A DNA stretch of 27,035 nt from JBFMDH01 sp044868105 (GTDB taxonomy: Bacteria; Acidobacteriota; Blastocatellia; UBA7656). Below are positions 14,930-21,368 of the stretch, in pieces. The notes under the pieces are model-generated. The model searched no databases. It was not told the DNA's origin and was given only the letters and a program-made list of their open reading frames with translations. How positions within the stretch are numbered: the stretch's first letter is position 1; each line of letters starts with the position of its first letter. The position numbers and the translations under genes are program-made. The stretch spans positions 1 through 27,035 of the forward strand of contig JBIOWC010000017.1 of the NCBI GenBank assembly GCA_044868105.1. Reading direction: 5' to 3'.

Positions 14930-15862
14930 TCAAATATTTCTGTGCGTCAATTTCAACCGATAAAAATCGGGGTCAAACCCGGCAACCCGCGCTCGCATGG
15001 CCAATTTGCTCATCTCCCCGTTACCGACATCAACGCGACGAATGTTGAAGCGGTTAGCGCTGCGACTATTGGCGCCGCCGTAAGCCGACACCGCCGTGTA
15101 ATACCCGGCGCGCTTGACGGCTTCAATCGCCGCCTCGGAAATATCGCCGGGTTTACCCCACGGAAAAGAAAAGGCTCGTGGCTTGGCGCCCAACTCTTGA
15201 TTGAGCCTTAGAAGCGATCCCTGGATTTCGCCTTCGATGGTCTCCCGATCGGCGCTTCCCATATTGGTATGGTTGATGGTGTGTGAACCGATTTCAAAAC
15301 CGTCAACTTCCATCGCGCGCAAATCAGTCCAGGTAAGTTTCGGGAACCGAATCAACTTAGTCACTACGGTTTCTTGATCTCGCAAATCATGAGGAAAATC
15401 TCGCTCGGTTCCCATATATGCTGTAGAAACGAAAAATGTCGCCGGTATTCCAGCTTTTTTCAGTAGCGGCGCCGCTTCCGTGTAGTTGTCCCGGTATCCG
15501 TCATCAAAGGTCAGGACGACAGCGCGACGACGAAAAGGTTGCCGGGTTTTAAGACGTTCGCATAACTCGCTGAGGCTCAAGCACTCATAATGCTTTTTCA
15601 AATAAGCCAAATCTTCGCTGAACTGTTTCGGCGTTCGCGTCAGTACATCCCCCTTGCCGATTCGGTGGTAATACAAAACCACGGCGCGCGAACGACCAAA
15701 ACAAGCGCGTAACAAATCGCGCACTTGCACATAACCGCAATAAAGATAGATGAAGAAAAACCCCTCTTTGATGAACCCTCGAAGACGCGCCGCCAACGAA
15801 GCGCGCGCTTCCGCCGGCAAATCATTCGCGCGCGCTAAAGTTTTTATGAAACGTTCGCTCAT
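14930..15862 (-). CDS. Polysaccharide deacetylase (NodB domain), second copy
   Basis: This 310-residue CE4 enzyme has motif 1 LTFDDGYRDNY (D120 catalytic base, D121 metal ligand) and motif 2 GSHTINHTN (H194, H198). Motif 3 is near FSFPWGKPG. A hydrophobic stretch, GFFFIYLYCGYV, at about 34-46 could be a membrane-associated helix. ATG at 15862 is chosen because GGAG lies 8 bases upstream. A longer frame from 15928 would run through an intergenic direct repeat and overlap the previous gene, so it is not used. The enzyme differs enough from the deacetylase at 11053-12150 to suggest a different substrate. Confidence 0.92.
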   Translation of the reverse strand: MSERFIKTLARANDLPAEARASLAARLRGFIKEGFFFIYLYCGYVQVRDLLRACFGRSRAVVLYYHRIGKGDVLTRTPKQFSEDLAYLKKHYECLSLSELCERLKTRQPFRRRAVVLTFDDGYRDNYTEAAPLLKKAGIPATFFVSTAYMGTERDFPHDLRDQETVVTKLIRFPKLTWTDLRAMEVDGFEIGSHTINHTNMGSADRETIEGEIQGSLLRLNQELGAKPRAFSFPWGKPGDISEAAIEAVKRAGYYTAVSAYGGANSRSANRFNIRRVDVGNGEMSKLAMRARVAGFDPDFYRLKLTHRNI

Positions 15863-15873
15863 CTTGAAAACTC

Positions 15874-15909
15874 CGATTCCAAGCTCACAAAGAACACCAA
15901 TCTCACAAA
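15874..15909. repeat. 18-bp imperfect direct repeat in the glycan locus
   Basis: GATTCCAAGCTCACAAAG (15874-15891) is followed directly by AACACCAATCTCACAAAG (15892-15909), with 13 of 18 positions shared. It sits between a glycosyltransferase stop and the deacetylase ribosome site. Confidence 0.55.
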
Positions 15910-15921
15910 GGTATTTCTTCT

Positions 15922-17097
15922 TCAGCAAACCGGCCGGGCGGCCGGTTGCGGCGCAAGCTCTTGATAGGTTTTAAGCAAAGACCGCAAGCGTGCTGTGGGC
16001 GAATGATGGTTCATCACCTGCGCTTGAGCCGCCGCCGCCAGCGCTTGCGCTAAATGCGAATCCTTCACCAAGGTGAAGATGGCTTCCGCCATCGCCTGAC
16101 AATCGCGCGCTTTGACAAGCAGCGCGGTTTTTCGGTGCGTCGCGATTTCCGGCACGCCGCCGACATTCGTCGAAACCACAGGAACGCGCGCCGCCATCGC
16201 TTCAAGCAAAACATTGGGCGAGCCTTCGCTCAGTGACGGCAAGACCAGCAAATCCGCCAGCGCATAAAAAGGTTTTACGTCGCTTACCTGTCCGGCAAAA
16301 ACGACCTGATTTTTAATGCCGAGTGTCACTGCCAGGCGCTCTAGATTTGCCCGTTCCGCTCCGTCGCCAACCAGCACAAGCTTTGCCCGCAACTTGGCGT
16401 CCATCCGCAACAGCCGGGCAAACGCCTGTAGTAAATCTTCGTGCCCTTTTTCTTTCGATAAGCGTCCGATGGCAATCATCACCCGCTCCTCATCAGCAAC
16501 GCCTAAACGATTTTTCAATCGCTGAGCGGCCTCGCGGTTTAAGTTCAAAAAGTTTTCAACCTCAACGGCGTTATGCAGAACCCTCAAGGCTTGCGGTTGG
16601 GCGCCGCGCCGTTCAAGTTGTCGGGCAAAGGTTTGATTGACAGTAATGACGCGATGGGCGTTTCTCAGTGTCCAACGGTCAAGTTGATTGTAAGCCCGCA
16701 TCTTGAAATCGGTCGTCGTGTAGCCATGATGAAAAGCAACCCAGGGCGTGTAGCGCCATAAGCCCGACGCCTGCAACAAAAAATGCGACTTTACGTTATG
16801 GGTTTGCAGGATGTCCGGTTGACAGCGCGCCACCACATTTTTCAATTCATCAATCACCCGGGTATCAAAACGAAACCGTTCTTCAATCACTTCAACGGCG
16901 ATATCTTTTTCAATCGCTGTGGCGATAAATTCATTCTGCAATTTATCGCTAGTAGGTCTAAGAAAAGTGGTGAGAGTGGTTTCGATAAGCGGCAATTGAG
17001 CAAGGTGATGCCGGCGGGCGTTTGCGCAAAACGTCAAAAGGTTTTTTGCCGGCCCGGTCACGGAATTTGCTTCGATGATGGCTAGTAATTTTATCAA
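15922..17097 (-). CDS. Glycosyltransferase family 4
   Basis: This 391-residue GT-B enzyme has an N-terminal lobe with a GPAKNL glycine segment (about 15-20) and a C-terminal donor lobe. The donor lobe has IGRLSKEKGHEDLL (R212, K217) and the EX7E motif E291 to E299 in EGSPNVLLEAMAARVPVV. GGVPEIAT follows, as usual. The start is TTG at 17097, with AGGG 9 bases upstream; no ATG is available nearby. The gene lies 61 bases downstream of the first glycosyltransferase gene of the locus. The sugar donor is unknown. Confidence 0.92.
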   Translation of the reverse strand: MIKLLAIIEANSVTGPAKNLLTFCANARRHHLAQLPLIETTLTTFLRPTSDKLQNEFIATAIEKDIAVEVIEERFRFDTRVIDELKNVVARCQPDILQTHNVKSHFLLQASGLWRYTPWVAFHHGYTTTDFKMRAYNQLDRWTLRNAHRVITVNQTFARQLERRGAQPQALRVLHNAVEVENFLNLNREAAQRLKNRLGVADEERVMIAIGRLSKEKGHEDLLQAFARLLRMDAKLRAKLVLVGDGAERANLERLAVTLGIKNQVVFAGQVSDVKPFYALADLLVLPSLSEGSPNVLLEAMAARVPVVSTNVGGVPEIATHRKTALLVKARDCQAMAEAIFTLVKDSHLAQALAAAAQAQVMNHHSPTARLRSLLKTYQELAPQPAARPVC

Positions 17098-17139
17098 CGC
17101 CTTTGTCCCTTAAGCGAAAAACTTTCCCGTCCCTGCCGC

Positions 17140-17173
17140 GCTCAGTCAATAGCTCTGCTCAGTCAATAGCTCT
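17140..17173. repeat. Perfect 17-bp tandem duplication over a stop codon
   Basis: GCTCAGTCAATAGCTCT occurs at 17140-17156 and again at 17157-17173. The second copy contains the stop codon of the upstream glycosyltransferase gene (TGA at 17159-17161, minus strand). Read on the minus strand, the same stop would end the gene with one copy, so the protein is not altered. Confidence 0.85.
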
Positions 17174-18475
17174 TTCGACCAGAGCGCTGGGGAATTTTTT
17201 AAGCATCAGCAACTCTTCGTACCGCGCCAGCAAGCGGCTGCCAATTGCCGACCAGTCATAGCGCTTGAGCGCAAAACGGTAGGCCGCGGCCGCCAGCCGC
17301 TCTCTCAGTGGCGGGTTGGCAAAAAGCTCAAGCGTCTGGCTTATCCATTCCGCTTTGCTTTCCGCGAAGAGAATATTTTCGTCATCCCGGGTCTCAATCC
17401 CTTCGGCTCCGAGTCGCGTTGAAATCACCGGCACACGCGCTGCCATGGATTCGAGGATTTTTAACCGCGAGCCGCCACCAATACGCAGTGGCACAATTGA
17501 AGCAAAGGCCTCTTCGTAATAGGGGCGCACATCGGTCACGGTCCCGGTGATCTCAATGCCGGGCAGACTGGCAAGCGATAACACCTCTTTTGCGGGATTG
17601 CGCCCAACGATGGTGAAAACCAGCCCCGGGTTTTGCCGGTAAAGTTCACCCCAAACACCCTGCGCGAATTGCACGACGGCATCAATGTTCGCGTGATAAT
17701 CCATTGAACCGACAAACAACAAGCGATGGCGCTTAGGGGTTGGCGAATCGGTTCTCGATTGTTTGTCCAGCCACGCTTGATAAGCCTGACGGCAGGCTTC
17801 TTGGGAATAATGAGCGACGTCAACGCCGTTTTCGGCAACGAAAATTTTTGCCGTTGGTTCAAGGTCCTGCAAATTCTCGCGGTCGCGATCGCTTACCGTA
17901 AAGTGCGCATCACCTTCGCGCAAAAGGCTTCGTTCAACCTGTTGCAAACGCTGCGCCGTCATCTGCGCATAAATTTTTCGCAAAGGATTCGGCGTGTGCT
18001 CGCTGTAACGTTGCATCAATTCGGATTCAATGTTGTGCCAATCGCACATGATAACGGGACGCGAGCGCGCCGCGCGAATCAACGGTAAATAAGCAGATAA
18101 ATGGACACTTTCAACCTGAACGACATCGAACTCTTCCTGTCTCAGAAGGCCTTCGAGCGTGCGGCTCATGTCTGGCGTGGTGTAGTTGAGAATGGGAAGC
18201 GGCGTGCTGCCGATGGCGCCACGAATAATTTTGCCGAATGAATAGGCGCCTTGTTGCGGCACCACGACAATTTGTTGCGCTCCCCAATCCGCCAGGTAAC
18301 CGGCGCTTTGAATCGCTGTAGCGTCCTGGTTTGGAAAAGAGAGAAAGGTTACTTGAGCGTGCGAAGCGAGTTCCTTTGAAAGATAAAAATTCCGTAGATG
18401 TGCGCCGGTGTTGGTTGGCACACAGAGTCGCGGGGCAATATATAAAATTCGCAATGCTGAATCCCACATACGCAT
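17159..18475 (-). CDS. GT4 glycosyltransferase resembling the stp1/EpsH-associated group
   Basis: This 438-residue glycosyltransferase opens with ILYIAPRLCVPTNTGAHLRN and has a donor lobe starting LLFVGSMDYHANIDAV (about 252-267). The expected EX7E motif has glycine in place of the first glutamate (PLRIGGGSRLKILESMA, G334 and E342). This RxGGGxRLKILE form is typical of sugar transferases linked to exosortase/PEP-CTERM polysaccharide loci (TIGR03087-like), from memory. No exosortase is in the window. ATG at 18475 has AAGG about 8 bases upstream and is the first gene of the glycan transcript, divergent from the gene at 18654. Confidence 0.9.
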   Translation of the reverse strand: MRMWDSALRILYIAPRLCVPTNTGAHLRNFYLSKELASHAQVTFLSFPNQDATAIQSAGYLADWGAQQIVVVPQQGAYSFGKIIRGAIGSTPLPILNYTTPDMSRTLEGLLRQEEFDVVQVESVHLSAYLPLIRAARSRPVIMCDWHNIESELMQRYSEHTPNPLRKIYAQMTAQRLQQVERSLLREGDAHFTVSDRDRENLQDLEPTAKIFVAENGVDVAHYSQEACRQAYQAWLDKQSRTDSPTPKRHRLLFVGSMDYHANIDAVVQFAQGVWGELYRQNPGLVFTIVGRNPAKEVLSLASLPGIEITGTVTDVRPYYEEAFASIVPLRIGGGSRLKILESMAARVPVISTRLGAEGIETRDDENILFAESKAEWISQTLELFANPPLRERLAAAAYRFALKRYDWSAIGSRLLARYEELLMLKKFPSALVERAID

Positions 18476-18562
18476 CGGTCGCCTTATATCCTATAGCTGC
18501 AATATCTGTTGAAAGAGCCAATGCCAATCAAATTCCACCTGAAGATAAAGGGTGCGCCAACA

Positions 18563-18590
18563 TTGGTACGTCCATATAAGTTGCTATAAT
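18563..18590 (+). promoter_or_regulatory. Candidate sigma-70-type promoter for the unknown/E1-like pair
   Basis: TTGGTA (18563-18568) and a perfect TATAAT (18585-18590) are separated by 16 bp. The box lies 64 bases upstream of the ATG at 18654. It sits in the 178-bp divergent region between the glycan transcript and this gene. The -35 match is partial. Confidence 0.5.
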
Positions 18591-18653
18591 CGTTCGCGGC
18601 TTTGGAACTTTTATTGGCGAGACGGTCGTTATCCAAACTCCGGTTTGAAAAAG

Positions 18654-19523
18654 ATGAGCGAGAGAATCAAAAATTTAATCAACCAGGTGGCGCGCGCAGA
18701 AGAGGCACTGCTCAACATCGAATTTCTTGCGCCCTGTGTGCGCGGCGGGCGTTTGCGCGCTCGCGTCAATCATCTGGTCTACACCTTCAACCCATTGCCC
18801 GAAGATTTTGAAGGCTGGGGCATCTTTCTGCCGATGAACCAGGCGGAAGCCGAACTTCTCGAAGAAGCCAGCCTCTTTCAAATCGCTGAGTATTTACAAT
18901 TGCTCAAGCCATTGCGGGTGCGCCTGGCCTTTCAATTGCAGGGCGCGGCGTGGCTCGCTTATCCGGCGAATGAATCCGACGCGCTGCAAAAAACCGGCGC
19001 GGCTCAGCCGCTGATTGTCCAGCTGGTCAGCGAAAGTGCGAGGTTCGAGCAAATCATCGCGCGCACCGATGGCCAGACATTTTTCTTTGAAGCGGTTGAC
19101 CGTCGCGCTGACCCGCAAGTTGCGCGAACCTTGCTTGAGGCGTTCAATGAAAACACGCGACCTGAAGATTTGCGCTTTGAAAACCTCACGCCTGAAATGC
19201 GCGTGGCTTATGAACTGGCTGTTAGCCCTCGACTGCCGCAAAAACGCCGGCGCCAGGCGCCCGGACAAATGGCGCCGGAACCGGTGAGCGACGAAGCGCG
19301 ACTTGCAGAGGCTTTGCGACTGGGCGGCGGCGCGCTTGAAACCTTCACCGATAGAGGCCAGTTCTGGACGGTTGAATGGACGTCGCCGAGCGGCGAGCGT
19401 CACACCTCGGCAATCAGCAAAGATGATTTGACGGTTATCAGTTCCGGCATTTGTCTAAGCGGGCGCGACAGAGATTTCGATTTACAATCACTGGTCGGCG
19501 TGATTGATGGCGAGTGGGATTAG
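18654..19523 (+). CDS. Uncharacterised protein paired with an E1-like gene
   Basis: I do not recognise a named family for this 289-residue protein. It is soluble, with no signal peptide or membrane helix. It seems to have two parts. An N-terminal alpha/beta region (about 1-190) is rich in Leu, Glu and Ala. A charged linker (about 193-215, PQKRRRQAPG) leads to a C-terminal module of about 70 residues with FWTVEWTSPSGERHTSAISKDD and GICLSGRDRDFDLQSL, which looks well conserved in character. ATG at 18654 is preferred over an upstream frame from 18552 because that stretch includes the candidate promoter and translates to an atypical Trp/Tyr/Arg-rich sequence. A ThiF-like gene follows after 121 bp. 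Confidence 0.75.
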   Translation: MSERIKNLINQVARAEEALLNIEFLAPCVRGGRLRARVNHLVYTFNPLPEDFEGWGIFLPMNQAEAELLEEASLFQIAEYLQLLKPLRVRLAFQLQGAAWLAYPANESDALQKTGAAQPLIVQLVSESARFEQIIARTDGQTFFFEAVDRRADPQVARTLLEAFNENTRPEDLRFENLTPEMRVAYELAVSPRLPQKRRRQAPGQMAPEPVSDEARLAEALRLGGGALETFTDRGQFWTVEWTSPSGERHTSAISKDDLTVISSGICLSGRDRDFDLQSLVGVIDGEWD

Positions 19524-19644
19524 CAACCATCAGCCACAAAACGGCATAAAGTAAGGCAGAATCATCGAAACCGCGATCCGCAACCTTCTCGGTTACAACC
19601 AGGTAGAAGGTTTTGGCCCGCTTTGTGGCTATTCTGAAACCAAG

Positions 19645-20292
19645 ATGAATAACACGGCATATTTTTTTCACGAACAATTGCATCGCAGCGAAGAGGTGAT
19701 GCGCCGCTTGCGCGACTTTAAAATTACGGTGTGCGGCGCGGGCGCGCTTGGCGCAAACCTGGTTGAATCGCTGGCGCGACAAGGTTTCGCGGCCCTGAAA
19801 GTCATTGACCGCGACCGCATCGAAGAACGCAATCTTTCAACCCAGCCTTACTACGCAACCGATGTCGGCGCTTTCAAGGCAAAAATTCTCGCCAACAGTT
19901 TGTATCGGGCGCTCGGCGCAAAAGTTGACGCGCGGGGCGAAGAGTTGACGGCGACGAATGCCGCAAAGCTCTTGAAAGATGCCGAGCTTATCGTTGATAC
20001 CTTCGATAACAGCGGCGCGCGGCGCGCCGTAAAAGATTATTGCGATGCGGCGCGGGTTGCAGGTCTGCACGTCGGGCTGGCAAGCGGTTATGCAGAGGTG
20101 GTGTGGAATGACATTTATCGCGTGCCTTCAGCGGCGCAGGATGATGTTTGCGATTATCCGCTGGCGAGAAATCTGGTGATGCTCACGGTCGCCGTTGCTT
20201 GCGAGTCAATCATTCGCTTTGTTGCCGGCAGCGCGCGTCACAGTTTTACCATCACGCTCGACGATTTCGCCGTGCGCCCGTTTATGTCTTGA
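19645..20292 (+). CDS. Minimal E1/ThiF/MoeB-like Rossmann protein
   Basis: This 215-residue member of the ThiF/MoeB/E1 fold normally activates a ubiquitin-like protein C-terminus or another carboxylate by adenylation. It has the nucleotide loop GAGALGAN (31-38), D55 at the end of strand 2 (VIDRD), K78 in GAFKAK, and DTFDN (118-122). The arginine usual in NLQRQ is absent: the block reads NLSTQ (63-67). No zinc-binding CxxC pairs are present, and the only C-terminal-half cysteines are C133, C169 and C186. It is shorter than MoeB (about 250). C169 in DVCDYP lies roughly where some E1 proteins carry the catalytic cysteine. No ubiquitin-like or JAB protease gene is nearby. Confidence 0.82.
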   Translation: MNNTAYFFHEQLHRSEEVMRRLRDFKITVCGAGALGANLVESLARQGFAALKVIDRDRIEERNLSTQPYYATDVGAFKAKILANSLYRALGAKVDARGEELTATNAAKLLKDAELIVDTFDNSGARRAVKDYCDAARVAGLHVGLASGYAEVVWNDIYRVPSAAQDDVCDYPLARNLVMLTVAVACESIIRFVAGSARHSFTITLDDFAVRPFMS

Positions 20293-20327
20293 ACTTTCTC
20301 GACCGTTTCTCTACCTGCACCATCGGC

Positions 20328-21296
20328 TCATTTTCCATCCGGCGGGTCATAACCTGTCGGATGGTGAAGATGAATATCGTACTCGGTAGTTACCTCGATT
20401 TTGCGAAAGCCGGAGCCGGCGGTCGCGCTGCGATAAGTAATCAGCCATTGACGACCGAGCGTGGCATTTAATTCTTTGAAGTAAGGCGCAAAGGATACGA
20501 AATCAAATCCTGAATAAAAAGCTTCCCCGCCGGTTTCATCGGCCAACCGATTCAATGAACCTTGTCCATAATTCGTTGCCAGACGATTGACGCTGGTTAA
20601 GCCTACGGTGGGCGCATAGAAAGAAAATACCGACACGCCGCGTCGTTGAGCTTCATGAATTGCGCGTTCTAAATCATTAGACAGCATGGGGCTGGCGTTG
20701 CGAAAACCCTGCGAAGTGTCCAACCCATCAGAGACCAGCAAAATCATGCGCCGGCCCGAAGGCTGCGAATCAAACCGCCGCAACGCTTCGATGACCTCGA
20801 CATAAGGATTATAGGGCGAGCCGGCATCACTGCCTTTCACGACGCGCAAAGCGCGCGCCGCTTTTTCACGGTCGGTTGTGAAATCCTGCGCGACGCTCAG
20901 GCTTCCAGTGGTGATATAAGCGGTCATCACTTGCGAGCCTTCCGGCAAGTGGCGAATGAACTCTTTCATTCCTTTGATTTCGTTGCTGACTCTGGAAACC
21001 AGATCATCTTGAATCAACACGGCTATAGTCGGCGGCACCTCACCGGCGCGCTTTGCCGCAAGAATTTTCTGCGAAGTTTTATTTTCGCGCACCGCAAAAT
21101 CATCCGCCTGTAACTTATCGGCAAGCGCCCGCGTGCGGTCATTGTGCGGGTCAACCGTGACCAGGATGGTTACCTCACGACCGCCGGCATTAGCATTCTG
21201 CCGGGCTTGAGGCGCGGGAACCGGTAAACAACTCAGGGTTAAGGCGATTGCTGAAACCATACTGCTCAATCTGAAGGTTACTTTTGGGAGCCTCAT
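20328..21296 (-). CDS. VWFA-related acidobacterial-type secreted protein
   Basis: This 322-residue protein has an N-terminal hydrophobic export signal (about 9-30). The C23 context TLSC is a poor lipobox, so secretion or lipidation is undecided. A von Willebrand A-like domain follows (about 88-285), of the type expanded in Acidobacteria (TIGR03436-like). The MIDAS start DxSxS is degraded to D97-D-L-V-S101, although VSDGLD (188-193) and T138 regions are kept. The MIDAS change suggests altered metal binding. AGGAGG at 21305-21310 gives a strong ribosome site 8 bases before the ATG. It is transcribed from the same strand as the acyltransferase fusion upstream, 72 bp away, and converges on the E1-like gene (35-bp gap). 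Confidence 0.85.
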   Translation of the reverse strand: MRLPKVTFRLSSMVSAIALTLSCLPVPAPQARQNANAGGREVTILVTVDPHNDRTRALADKLQADDFAVRENKTSQKILAAKRAGEVPPTIAVLIQDDLVSRVSNEIKGMKEFIRHLPEGSQVMTAYITTGSLSVAQDFTTDREKAARALRVVKGSDAGSPYNPYVEVIEALRRFDSQPSGRRMILLVSDGLDTSQGFRNASPMLSNDLERAIHEAQRRGVSVFSFYAPTVGLTSVNRLATNYGQGSLNRLADETGGEAFYSGFDFVSFAPYFKELNATLGRQWLITYRSATAGSGFRKIEVTTEYDIHLHHPTGYDPPDGK

Positions 21297-21368
21297 TACA
21301 TCTGCCTCCTACTTAAAACTATCTCCTCAATAGTATAGCGGGTTTCAGCGCCGCCTGACGCAGAAGGG

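Noticed and set aside
15863..15928. N-terminal extension of the second deacetylase
   Set aside because: It consists of an intergenic direct repeat and overlaps the upstream gene. GGAG supports the ATG at 15862 instead.
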